In this document: in pieces, positions 43,251 through 51,968 of the stretch | Layout of the letters: every line of letters starts with the position of its first letter | Position numbering within the stretch: position 1 is the stretch's first letter | Assembly (NCBI GenBank): GCA_937127125.1 | Contig: CAKZLO010000077.1 | Span: 1-54,253 of the forward strand | Direction: 5' to 3' | Source of the DNA: an uncultured Ardenticatenia bacterium | GTDB lineage: Bacteria; Chloroflexota; Anaerolineae; 4572-78; NAK82 | DNA length: 54,253 bases | The notes under the pieces: model-generated | Database searches by the model: none | What the model was told of the DNA's origin: nothing | What the model saw: only the letters and a program-made list of their open reading frames with translations | Program-made: the position numbers and the translations under genes

Positions 43251-44748
43251 CCGATGGGTGTTCCACCTTCTCGAACAGCTCGATCTGAGCCTGGCTGTTG
43301 GTCTGTGTCGGGAAAGTGGCAACCAGGCGATAACCATGTTGCATGACCGGTAGCAGCTGTCGGTCCAGTTCACTCGTCACGCTGTAGTCGAAGATAATGT
43401 AGTCGAAGCGCTGCTGCGCAATGGCGCTTTCATACAGTGCTCTGTCCGATCCGCTTCCTGTTTCATCCTGGTAGTACCAGGTGTCCCACACCTGCGCGGG
43501 GATGTGGCCGGGCTGGCCATGCGCAATCAGATAATAACGCCCCACAGCCCCCTGTTCCATCAGGAGGACGTCCCCATCGTCTACCCGGCTACGCAGGAAA
43601 GCCATGAGCTGGGTGGTATCCGGCCAGTAACCGCGCAGGCCAGGTAGCACCTTCTGTCCGGCAAGGCCGATGTAGCCGACAAGCGCAAGGCTGAGCACCA
43701 ACCCACCAGCTGCTGCTGCGCGTTGCGCTGCCTTCGTATCCCAGCCATGTGTCAGCGACACCAGCCCGCCGCCGGCCGGGATCGCCAGGCCGGCTGTGAT
43801 ATAACCGACCTGTGGCACCAAGCGCGCCGTATCCTGAGTATACCATTGGTGGACGATCAGGCTGAGTGTCACCGTCCATAACCAGCCGGCAAACAACCCT
43901 CGCTTGGGCCAGTCAAAGGCAAGCAAGGCAGCCAGGAAGGGGGCCCACAAATAGTCGCGCAGTTGCTTGAAGAAATCCCAGGAAATGAGAGGCTCGGGCA
44001 AGCGGAAGGGGAGCACATGCATTTGCCACAACTGAGAGAGCTCGGCACGATACATCCACGCATACACGGGCAACAGCAGGAAAGGCAACCATAGCCACAC
44101 CAACCATTCCCAGGCAAAGGGCTGCAGCCACCGGCGATGCTCCTCGCTGCTGTATCGTGCAGCGGATACCGGGACAACGATCATAAGGTATAGCACAGCG
44201 GCTGCTGCGGCAATCAACACTGTGTAATTGGTCAGCACTGCAGCCACCATAGTCAGGCTGCCCAGCGGCAGCAGCCAGGCACGTCTATGCAAAGTGGCCA
44301 GCGTCCACAGGTAAAGCGCCAGGCACATAAGGAAGAGGGCCATACTGTCGTATGATGCAAATGTGCTGAGATGAATGGCTGGGCCATAGACAGCCAGGAT
44401 GCCCCCAGCCGATATGCCTGCTGCCGTGCCGAAGGCGCTGCGAGCGATCAATGCTACCAGCAGCACGCTCAACACACCCCATAACGTGCTGAGCGCCCGC
44501 GCAGCGGCCAGGCCACCCCAAAGGTCTGCCAGCCCAAACGGAAGCATGCCCAGATAGGGCCAAGTAGGTTGATAGGCCATTGTGTGGACTGATTGCCCTT
44601 TGATCAGGAGCCAGCCATTAAACAGGGTGCTCGCTTCGTCCACGGACGCGCTTCGGTAGTCCCAATTCCAACGCAGTGCAGTGCTCAGGAGCAGGAGTAA
44701 GAGGATCCCGAGGATGTCAGCCAATCGCGATCGGCGTGATATTGTCAT
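43237..44748 (-). CDS. GT-C fold (PMT/GT39-like) membrane glycosyltransferase
   Basis: A polytopic membrane protein of 503 residues with about ten hydrophobic segments. The first outer loop holds SASVDEASTLFNGWLLIKGQSVH, whose DE pair is the acidic motif of GT-C enzymes using polyprenyl-phosphate sugars. The C-terminal soluble part (about 370-500) has VDDGDVLLMEQGAVGRYYLI. Start choice: the ATG of MTISRRSRL has GAGGG 7 bases upstream, while a GTG six codons earlier lacks one. It is the last gene of the minus-strand glycan operon, 21 bp after the Cys-rich protein gene. Confidence 0.82.
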   Translation of the reverse strand: MTISRRSRLADILGILLLLLLSTALRWNWDYRSASVDEASTLFNGWLLIKGQSVHTMAYQPTWPYLGMLPFGLADLWGGLAAARALSTLWGVLSVLLVALIARSAFGTAAGISAGGILAVYGPAIHLSTFASYDSMALFLMCLALYLWTLATLHRRAWLLPLGSLTMVAAVLTNYTVLIAAAAAVLYLMIVVPVSAARYSSEEHRRWLQPFAWEWLVWLWLPFLLLPVYAWMYRAELSQLWQMHVLPFRLPEPLISWDFFKQLRDYLWAPFLAALLAFDWPKRGLFAGWLWTVTLSLIVHQWYTQDTARLVPQVGYITAGLAIPAGGGLVSLTHGWDTKAAQRAAAAGGLVLSLALVGYIGLAGQKVLPGLRGYWPDTTQLMAFLRSRVDDGDVLLMEQGAVGRYYLIAHGQPGHIPAQVWDTWYYQDETGSGSDRALYESAIAQQRFDYIIFDYSVTSELDRQLLPVMQHGYRLVATFPTQTNSQAQIELFEKVEHPSVSVQ

Positions 44749-44769
44749 CACATACCCTCGCCGCACTGA

Positions 44770-45102
44770 TCAGCTTTCTCCATTCGATGTAGCAGTAACA
44801 TCTGGGATACTTTGCGCGCCTGGCCCATTAGGGCAATCCTGCGAGAGGGCCTCGCCGCACAGCTCGCATTCGCCGGGAGCCGGGTTGACGTCAATACGCA
44901 CGACCATACCGCATGCCAGGCAGTGTGCCTCAAAGATGGAATAACCTTCCCGCCAGCGCACAAAGGGACTCAGCTCACTGTGTCCGTGAGCCTGCACCGA
45001 CTGATATGCTTCTTCCATCAAGGCCTGCCGCTCTTGGCGGCAATAGTCCAGGTTGCGACAGGCTCCTAGATGGAAGGCAACGCATTCCTTACACAGTCCC
45101 AT
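44770..45102 (-). CDS. Small Cys-rich (zinc-ribbon-like) protein
   Basis: A 110-residue protein that I do not recognise. Two Cys groups stand out: CKEC and CRNLDYC near the N terminus, and CLACG with CELCG (about residues 61-82) which look like one treble-clef or zinc-ribbon knuckle pair. No signal peptide is seen, so it should be cytoplasmic. The start at MGLCKEC is supported by GGGAGGG about 6 bases upstream; an earlier in-frame ATG has no such site. It lies in the glycan operon and could regulate or assemble part of it, but nothing in the sequence proves this. Confidence 0.65.
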   Translation of the reverse strand: MGLCKECVAFHLGACRNLDYCRQERQALMEEAYQSVQAHGHSELSPFVRWREGYSIFEAHCLACGMVVRIDVNPAPGECELCGEALSQDCPNGPGAQSIPDVTATSNGES

Positions 45103-45174
45103 GAGACCCTCCCCGCCTTGCCACGACTCCACCACGTCACATTCAGGCTGCTGTCACCTGTCCAGAGCTCTCCC

Positions 45175-46164
45175 TTACTCGAAGTAGGGATCGCTAATTG
45201 CCTCTTTAAACGCCTTCAGCGCTGCCGGGCTGGAAGTCACCGACCAGTTGATGGCTGGCCACTCTCGGTCGGATTCGATCTCGACTAACAAGACGCCGAC
45301 CACGAGGGGATAACGAGTCTTGAACGAGGCAAAGCAATCACGCAGCCACTGCGCCTTGTCGCCTCCCTGTTCAGCCGAGGCCAGCTCGGTCAGTATGACT
45401 GGCTTGTTCCACTGTAGGGCTGCCTGGTACTCCGGAGCGAACATCTCGTCGAAAGTTCGCCACTTGGCCCACTGCTCATCCGGCACCGTGCCATGGTTCA
45501 GTTCGGTGGTGCCAACGTAGTCCACCACGTCGTCGCCGGGGTAGTAGAGGCTGGCCCACTTGTGCAGCCACATAGCGCTCCAAAGGTATCGGACGTTGGT
45601 GGCGCCCTCCTCGCGGAAGAGGGTGACAATGTGCCGGAAGGCTGCCTTGAAGTTCTCGGGATCGCCCTGCCATGGGTACCAGGAACGCACACCCGGCTCG
45701 GTGCTCTGCTCGTGGGCAAAGCGCAAGATGATCGGCACCCCGCTGTCGCGTGCGGCATGTGCCCAGCTGCGAATGTAATCATCGTGCGCACCGGCCGCGA
45801 TGGTGCTCAACGCATACTCAGGCTGTACCGTCATCCGATCGTCGAAAGCACGCCGCCACGGTTCCCAAGTGATCACCGGCGTGTAACCCTTCTTAGTAGC
45901 CAGATTGACATAATAAGAATAAAAATCTGCGTCCCCGTCACCCCATGCCTGGAACCACAATGCCATATGCAGCGGGTGGTTGACCAGCCGTCCCAACCGG
46001 TCCAGCGCAGCAAAGTTGTCATAGGGAATCTGTGCAGTGAACGCACCCAGCATAACGCGTCCAGAGGTCGGCCATCTGGTTCCTTGAGCCGCCACCGTTG
46101 CCACGCCCATCGTTCCCAAAACAACACACACCAACCACACGATCACACTATGTATTTGTCTCAT
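45175..46164 (-). CDS. Secreted GH26-like glycoside hydrolase
   Basis: A 329-residue exported protein with a signal peptide (about 1-27, ending VAAQG). The barrel shows the GH26 pattern: YTPVITWEPW, the acid/base Glu in ILRFAHEQS, the WYPWQGDPENF loop, DYVGTTELNHG and the nucleophile Glu in VILTELASAEQGGDKAQWL. GH26 includes beta-mannanases and some beta-1,3-xylanases and lichenases. The start at MRQIHSV is preferred because GGAG is 7 bases upstream; the ATG two codons earlier overlaps the site. It is fourth among the glycan genes downstream of pyruvate kinase. Confidence 0.82.
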   Translation of the reverse strand: MRQIHSVIVWLVCVVLGTMGVATVAAQGTRWPTSGRVMLGAFTAQIPYDNFAALDRLGRLVNHPLHMALWFQAWGDGDADFYSYYVNLATKKGYTPVITWEPWRRAFDDRMTVQPEYALSTIAAGAHDDYIRSWAHAARDSGVPIILRFAHEQSTEPGVRSWYPWQGDPENFKAAFRHIVTLFREEGATNVRYLWSAMWLHKWASLYYPGDDVVDYVGTTELNHGTVPDEQWAKWRTFDEMFAPEYQAALQWNKPVILTELASAEQGGDKAQWLRDCFASFKTRYPLVVGVLLVEIESDREWPAINWSVTSSPAALKAFKEAISDPYFE

Positions 46165-46230
46165 GCCCATACTCCATAATTTGCATTCGTTTCTGACCGG
46201 AATCGCATTGTTCTTTCTGACACCTCCTGC

Positions 46231-48897
46231 TCACCGCATGATGGCCGGCAGATGGACACCGTGGTACGCCGTGATCGGTTGCGTGGCGTTAGCTGCCGTG
46301 CCACCTGTGTCCTTCACCGTCAACGTCGCACGGTAGATGCCTGGCAGTGTGTACGTGTGCAACACAGTTATCGAGCCGGTGGCCGTAATGGCATCCCCGA
46401 AGTCCCAGTGGTAGCTCAGAGGTGTTCCCTCCGGATCGTATGAACTGATCGCCGAGAAGGTAACCGACAACGGTGCGATGCCTGCCACCGGCGCGGCATT
46501 GAGGACTGCCACCGGCGGCAAGCTCTTGGTTGCAGTGATTTGCACGCTGGCACTGCTCGACAACCCCATAGAGCCCACAGGCATTCCGACCATCTCAGTG
46601 ACCATCAACGTGGCCGTGTAGCTGCCGGGTTGGGTGTAGACGTGTGTCACCATAACCATGCCGGTCGCAGTGATAGTGTCGCCGAAGTGCCAGTCATACC
46701 TCAGCGATGCACCTTCCGGATCATAGGAGTTGACACCGGAGAAGGTAACCGACAGCGGTACTGTGCCACTCAGCGGTGTGGCGCTGATCAGAGCGACTGG
46801 CGGCATATTATGTTCCATATACAGCGGGATACACGTTGTGTCCACTAACTGGCCCAACCCGTCCTGACCAGGGATTCCATTATCGGTTGCAGTAAGACAC
46901 AGCCCGAGCCAGTACATCTCACCCCCGCCGTGTTGGGGGAAAACAAAGCTGCCGCTCCCGCCCGTCGCCCGGAACTGATCGGGGTGCACGTGGTCCTCGT
47001 GGTGCAGTAACCCCACCCATTGCAGCTGACTCCCTGTCAGCGTGCCATCTTCCGGGTCGCTGGCCTCACCGACGAAGTCAACCACCTCGCCTGCGTAATA
47101 GCTGGTGCCTGATACGGGCGCGGTGATGCTCGCCTGAGGCGGGCGGTTGCCTGCGACCACATGTATCTCGGCTCTGTCTGAGGCGCCCTGCGGGTCGGTA
47201 ACTTTCACACTGGCGGTGTAGACGCCAGACGTAATGTACGTGTGCGATATCTGCGCCAGCCAATCAGGATTCGTGATGATACCGTCGCCGAAATCCCACT
47301 CAAACGTGAGTTCTCCTTCCTCTGGGTCAGAAGAGGCAGCCGCGGAAAAGTCAACAGTCAGGGGTAACTCACCATACGGCGGCGTCGCACTCAGATGGGC
47401 GGTGGGAGGCAGGTTCTCAACTGAGTAGCCAATGCGTCGCACCTGGCCGGGTCCGGTGCCGTTGAGCACCACGTAGTACAGATAGCCATCGTGGGGATTC
47501 AGCGCCAGGTCCACCGGGCCGGCATAGGGGCCGACCATATCGGAAACCCTCTCACCCAGTGTGCCCACATCGGGTGGGTTGGTCTCCAGGTTCAGGAACT
47601 TGATCCAGTCCTGGTCGCCGGCATAGTCGAAGATGAATAGCTTGCCACGAAAATCCGAGGGATACGGAAGGTTCGTGCCGGTATAGACCGGTCCGGCCAT
47701 CGCTGAGGCGTCGTGTTGCGCGTCGTTATACCAGTGGGGATAAGCGTAGTAAGGTGGTTCCACCGGTCCAAGTGACCCGTTGTACACCGCCTGGCACTGC
47801 GCCGCCGTGGCCAGGTTCTCCTCGTAGCTCTGCTCCGGTCCATTGTAAAGGCCTTGGTGCTCGTTACCCTCCCAGCAAGGCCAGCCGAAGTTCTTCCCGC
47901 GCCCAGTGTTGATCTCCTCCCACGAGAACCAGCCCACGTCGCCGTGATAGGGCTCGTTAGTGGTGGGGTCGATTTTCATGCGGAAGGGATTGCGCAGACC
48001 GGTGGCGTATACTTTGCAGCGATTCTTGGACACATTGCCCGGGTTGTCGCACCACGAATTGTCGGAATAACCCTCCCCGGTGTCGGGATTGATGCGCAGG
48101 ATCTTGCCAGCCAGGCTGTCAACGTCATAGGCACGCAATGCGCGCGGGTCTACTACCGCAAAACGTGCCCCGTCGCCTGTGCTGACAAACAGGGAGCGAT
48201 CTGTACCGAAGGCCACCGAGCCGATAGTGTGTGAGGTGCTATCGGAAGGGATGCAGTCCTCTACCGGATTGCCCTGATCGTCCTGGCACGAGGTGTGGGG
48301 GCCGCCGCCATCGGGATCATCGGCTGCGCCGATGTTGGCATAGGTGCTGTTCTTGCCCAGAATAACCTCTTTTGTGCTCGGATCAGCCACATCGGGATTG
48401 TTGGGATTGGGCTGCACACGCACCAGGCGCGCCACGCGCTGGCCGTTGCCGTCTGGCCCATCGGCTGCGTTGGGAGTGCCCGGCAGCTCAGGTGGGTCGT
48501 AGGTGTAAAGCAGATATACCCATGGAGAGCCAGTGTCGAAGTGGGGGTCGACCGCCAGCCCAAGCAGTCCGCGGTCGGCCACATCGTTCACCTCACTCGA
48601 CAAGTCAATGAAAGGAGTTGACAACAGGTGGCCATTCTTGTAGACCAGCACCTTGCCACTCTTAAGAGCAATTAACATGCGTCCATCGGGCGTCCAAGCA
48701 ATGGCGGTCGGGTTGGTCAGTCCACCCACCACCTTCTGGCTATAGAAACCGGGCAGCCACCCGGTGGCTGCAGATGTCCTGTCGGCACGCAAGGCAGCCA
48801 TCACGACCGTCAACATAGCCGCCGCAAGCAACCCAGGGGATGCCAGGCGGTGCACACGGTTGGTGGTGCTTTGCTTCAGAATACTTACTATACCCAT
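46231..48897 (-). CDS. Secreted glucose/sorbosone dehydrogenase-like propeller protein with PKD domains
   Basis: An 888-residue exported protein. After a signal segment (about 19-45) comes a six-bladed propeller of the glucose/sorbosone dehydrogenase family (about 48-490). Hallmarks are DRGLLGLAVDPHF, GLRNPFRMKIDPTTNE and NTGRGKNFGWPCWEG. A PKD domain (about 495-584), an Ig-like domain (585-697, with HHEDHVHPDQF) and two more PKD domains (698-792 and 793-880) follow. The C terminus is HLPAIMR. Related enzymes oxidise sugars with PQQ. Start choice: ATG 48897, directly before a signal peptide; an earlier in-frame start would run into the upstream GT2 gene. Its role may be to bind or oxidise the exported glycan. 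Confidence 0.85.
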   Translation of the reverse strand: MGIVSILKQSTTNRVHRLASPGLLAAAMLTVVMAALRADRTSAATGWLPGFYSQKVVGGLTNPTAIAWTPDGRMLIALKSGKVLVYKNGHLLSTPFIDLSSEVNDVADRGLLGLAVDPHFDTGSPWVYLLYTYDPPELPGTPNAADGPDGNGQRVARLVRVQPNPNNPDVADPSTKEVILGKNSTYANIGAADDPDGGGPHTSCQDDQGNPVEDCIPSDSTSHTIGSVAFGTDRSLFVSTGDGARFAVVDPRALRAYDVDSLAGKILRINPDTGEGYSDNSWCDNPGNVSKNRCKVYATGLRNPFRMKIDPTTNEPYHGDVGWFSWEEINTGRGKNFGWPCWEGNEHQGLYNGPEQSYEENLATAAQCQAVYNGSLGPVEPPYYAYPHWYNDAQHDASAMAGPVYTGTNLPYPSDFRGKLFIFDYAGDQDWIKFLNLETNPPDVGTLGERVSDMVGPYAGPVDLALNPHDGYLYYVVLNGTGPGQVRRIGYSVENLPPTAHLSATPPYGELPLTVDFSAAASSDPEEGELTFEWDFGDGIITNPDWLAQISHTYITSGVYTASVKVTDPQGASDRAEIHVVAGNRPPQASITAPVSGTSYYAGEVVDFVGEASDPEDGTLTGSQLQWVGLLHHEDHVHPDQFRATGGSGSFVFPQHGGGEMYWLGLCLTATDNGIPGQDGLGQLVDTTCIPLYMEHNMPPVALISATPLSGTVPLSVTFSGVNSYDPEGASLRYDWHFGDTITATGMVMVTHVYTQPGSYTATLMVTEMVGMPVGSMGLSSSASVQITATKSLPPVAVLNAAPVAGIAPLSVTFSAISSYDPEGTPLSYHWDFGDAITATGSITVLHTYTLPGIYRATLTVKDTGGTAANATQPITAYHGVHLPAIMR

Positions 48898-48935
48898 CCT
48901 AGTTCTTCCATAAACTATCTGCCAACACCATTCAC

Positions 48936-50528
48936 TCAGAATATGCGCAAGAACATCCTGACCGCAGCCCAACGCCTCAGGTAACGTTGTACCTGCCCCT
49001 TCAGCGACGCGCCCAGATTCATCCCGTGCCACGCATTGCGCACTATCCTGCTCAGTGCCAGGATGAAGAAGGTGGCCCAAAACAAGCTGCCCAAGTCGGC
49101 GCTGCGCAGCACGGAATAGACTGCCAGATGGTAGCCGCTTGCCACAACCAGCGCCACAAGCAATCCGCTCTGCAGCAGGACCTCTCGCCAATAGAACCCG
49201 TGGGCGTGCTCCTTGCGGGTCACGCGGTAGCCAGGTTTGCGCTGAGGGCCATAGCGCAATGTGACCCAAAGCGCTTTCAGATAGGTGGGCGCCATGCCGA
49301 TCATTATCGCCCTGAAACGCCACAGCTCCTCATACGGCAACCCGTCTGCCAGCGCCACCAGTGTCAGCTCCATTGCGGCCACGTAGGGCCATAAATGCAG
49401 CGCATAGTCTATCGGACTGCTGTAAATAGGATACAGGCCGAATGCCAGCGAAAGAATGGGGATGACTGTGAACACCAATATGGGCAGGCTCAACAGATAG
49501 AAAAGCCCTATTTCCACGAATGAGAGATACTGCAGCCATGTCAGGCCATGCTTGTCACCCCAGAACATCAGGCGCAGTGTGTCAATCGCCCATGTACCGC
49601 GCTGTTTGAACACGTTGGGGAGATCCTCCGGCGCCGTCTGGCCGATAGCACCCACTATGGGCGGGTACACACCGCGCCAGCCTCGTCGCAGTGCCTCGAT
49701 GCCGGATTGCAAATCCTCCACGAGATTCCATGTCGGAAAGCCACCGATGTCTTGCAACGCGGCGCGTCGCCACACCACACCCGAGCCACAAGGAAAGACC
49801 GAGTTGGTGGCATTCTTGGAGAGCATTAGCCGCTGGTAAAAGAGCGGTTCCAGGTTGCCGAACGGATCGCCAGGGCTCACCCGTGCCTGCTTAATCGTCT
49901 GGACGTAGGCGATGCGTGGATCGGCCAGCAGCTGCCCGATAGCCTGACGCAGAAAGTTCTTGTCGCCTACCAAATCGTCAGCGTCGCGCGTCTCAAGGAA
50001 GGCGATCTGTGGAGCATATTGCTCGATTGCATCCAGCACTGAATTGAGGTTACCCGCTTTGCCATCGCCACGGCGTCTGGGGTCACCGCGGCGAGGTGGC
50101 TCATGGTAAGCCAGCAGCGCGCGTGGATGCTCGCCCTTGAGGCGTTCCACCACCTCGCGGATGCTCAAACGGTGCGAGTCGTCGCTGATCACGAGTCTGA
50201 TCTTCTCGAGGGGATAATTTTGCTCCAGCACGGAGCGAGCGGTCTCGTAAACCATCGCTGGCGGCTCACCGTAAGTCGGGATGATCACCAGGACTATGGG
50301 TTCTTGGCCGGGTGGCACTTCGCGCTCGATGGGCACTTGGCGTCGCCAGCTGGTTATCACAGCGATCAGCATGAGCAGTGCTGCCAGGGTCACTGAGAAG
50401 GCAAAGGGCAACGCGAGCCATGGCGCTGCCCAATTCAGGTTGGCATACACCCATGGCAAATACCAGGCAGTTGCCAGGGCCAGAATTACGCCGGCCACTC
50501 TAATTTTCCAGCTACTAACGTCGCGCAC
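48936..50528 (-). CDS. Cellulose synthase-like family 2 glycosyltransferase
   Basis: A 530-residue processive GT2 membrane enzyme. Two N-terminal membrane helices (about 10-60) precede the catalytic domain. Catalytic motifs of the BcsA/CesA/CslA group are in order: VISDDSHR (first Asp), ETRDADD (DxD), NLVEDLQSG (the TED-like base) and QRGTW (QxxRW-like). Further helices follow (about 320-400 and 450-510). There is no PilZ domain, so direct c-di-GMP control as in BcsA is not apparent. The start is GTG with AAGGA upstream, 4 bp after the preceding GT-C gene. It likely polymerises and exports a beta-glycan; mannan or glucomannan is suggested by the neighbouring GH26/GH113 enzymes only. Confidence 0.87.
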   Translation of the reverse strand: MRDVSSWKIRVAGVILALATAWYLPWVYANLNWAAPWLALPFAFSVTLAALLMLIAVITSWRRQVPIEREVPPGQEPIVLVIIPTYGEPPAMVYETARSVLEQNYPLEKIRLVISDDSHRLSIREVVERLKGEHPRALLAYHEPPRRGDPRRRGDGKAGNLNSVLDAIEQYAPQIAFLETRDADDLVGDKNFLRQAIGQLLADPRIAYVQTIKQARVSPGDPFGNLEPLFYQRLMLSKNATNSVFPCGSGVVWRRAALQDIGGFPTWNLVEDLQSGIEALRRGWRGVYPPIVGAIGQTAPEDLPNVFKQRGTWAIDTLRLMFWGDKHGLTWLQYLSFVEIGLFYLLSLPILVFTVIPILSLAFGLYPIYSSPIDYALHLWPYVAAMELTLVALADGLPYEELWRFRAIMIGMAPTYLKALWVTLRYGPQRKPGYRVTRKEHAHGFYWREVLLQSGLLVALVVASGYHLAVYSVLRSADLGSLFWATFFILALSRIVRNAWHGMNLGASLKGQVQRYLRRWAAVRMFLRIF

Positions 50529-50532
50529 CGCT

Positions 50533-51939
50533 CTATCCTTGTGAATTATTCTGCCAGATCACGATCTTGACCGGTGCGATCGTGTAATCGAAGCTAAAAT
50601 TCAGCATACTAACCGAGCTCAAAGTGGAAAAAACCGGTCGAAACGTGCCACACTTTGCCAGCTGTTCCAACACCTCCTGCGGCCAGCGTGGCGTGTAATC
50701 CGAGTCCACGAACCAATGGTAATCGCACAATTCCATGCCTGCTTCTTCACGACTGTAGATATCAATCACGTCTTGGGGTTGTTGAATGCGCTCATTGGTG
50801 TACAGGTACAGCGTGTACGGCCAAGAATCGTTGATGAGCAGCTTGTCGCCCGGTTGCACGCGCGCCGTCAGGTAGTCTGCAGCGTGGCGCACGTCCGGCC
50901 AGATGTGGTCCAGTTGCTGCCACTGGATGACGCCCACCATTGTGAGCGCCACGCAAATGGCAATCACGGCGGCCCGATGCCATCGCTGCCATAGTGTGCT
51001 CAGCGCCAGACCGACGAGTGGATACCCAAACAGGAAGCCAAACGCCACATGCTTGGACAAACTCACGACCAAAGATTGGCGCAGGTGATAGGCCGGCCAG
51101 ATCATCAATCCGAGGAGCAACACAAAGGCCAGCTGTCGCTTGCCCTTCGCCATTAGCCAGCCAGGAATGGCCAGCACCAATGGCAAGCAACCAAAGTAAA
51201 TCACGCTTGAGGTAACCACCAAAGAGGGCTGACGCAACATCTCCTGTGGCGCCAGGCGTGTGCCCAGCTGACTGAGTGGCGCGCGCAAGGGAATGTAGAG
51301 AATCAACACGACCGCCACGGCAGCAAACCCTAAAACTGCCAGATCCATCACAGCCCTGCCACGACGCAGAGCCAATGTCACCCCCATGAGCGGCAGGAGC
51401 ATGAGTCCAGTCGGATACTTGGAGAAGAGCGCGAACACATAGGCCAAGGCAGCCAGCAACACCCAAGCACGGTTGTCGTACCGATGCAGCATTGTAATAG
51501 CCCAAAAGCTCACCGCGATGCCGGCCAGCGCTGACGCGTCGTACACTGCCAGGCGCGCCAACGCGAGGATTGGACCGCTAAGGGCTAGGGTCAGGGCTGT
51601 CCAGAAGGTTGTCGGCTGGCCGAACAGGTTACGTGTGGCAAGTATAGTGGCGACAAGTGCGATAGTGACAAATATTGTGGCAACAGCGCGCGCGCCGAGA
51701 AGCCCTCCTGCGTGGTAGCCCAGCGCGGCAAAGGTGGGCCACAGCATACTCCCGGCAAACCAGGACAAGTAGTTATCGTAGGCAGCATAGCCCTGCAACC
51801 CGCGCAGGCCGGCAGTGATGTAGATGGCCTCGTCAAAGAAGGGGCCATTGTAGTTGAGAGTAGCCAGACAAAGGAGGAACCACAGCGCTACTACCAACCA
51901 GGTAGCTATCTCGTAACGGCGGACGCTCGTTGCATCCAC
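50533..51939 (-). CDS. GT-C fold (GT39/GT87-like) membrane glycosyltransferase
   Basis: A 468-residue polytopic membrane protein with about ten hydrophobic segments. The acidic DE pair in NGPFFDEAIYITAGLRGL on the first outer loop is typical for GT-C enzymes. A C-terminal soluble segment (about 350-460) follows, as in the other GT-C protein of this operon. The start is GTG with AGGAG about 9 bases upstream. It starts only 29 bp after the pyruvate kinase stop, without a terminator between, so it is probably read through from the pyk promoter. Confidence 0.82.
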   Translation of the reverse strand: MDATSVRRYEIATWLVVALWFLLCLATLNYNGPFFDEAIYITAGLRGLQGYAAYDNYLSWFAGSMLWPTFAALGYHAGGLLGARAVATIFVTIALVATILATRNLFGQPTTFWTALTLALSGPILALARLAVYDASALAGIAVSFWAITMLHRYDNRAWVLLAALAYVFALFSKYPTGLMLLPLMGVTLALRRGRAVMDLAVLGFAAVAVVLILYIPLRAPLSQLGTRLAPQEMLRQPSLVVTSSVIYFGCLPLVLAIPGWLMAKGKRQLAFVLLLGLMIWPAYHLRQSLVVSLSKHVAFGFLFGYPLVGLALSTLWQRWHRAAVIAICVALTMVGVIQWQQLDHIWPDVRHAADYLTARVQPGDKLLINDSWPYTLYLYTNERIQQPQDVIDIYSREEAGMELCDYHWFVDSDYTPRWPQEVLEQLAKCGTFRPVFSTLSSVSMLNFSFDYTIAPVKIVIWQNNSQG

Positions 51940-51968
51940 ACTCGTCTTCTCCTATCTCCCACTATACC

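Noticed and set aside
48898-49323. N-terminal extension of the propeller/PKD protein
   Set aside because: It would overlap the GT2 gene for about 390 bp, while the ATG at 48897 directly precedes a signal peptide.
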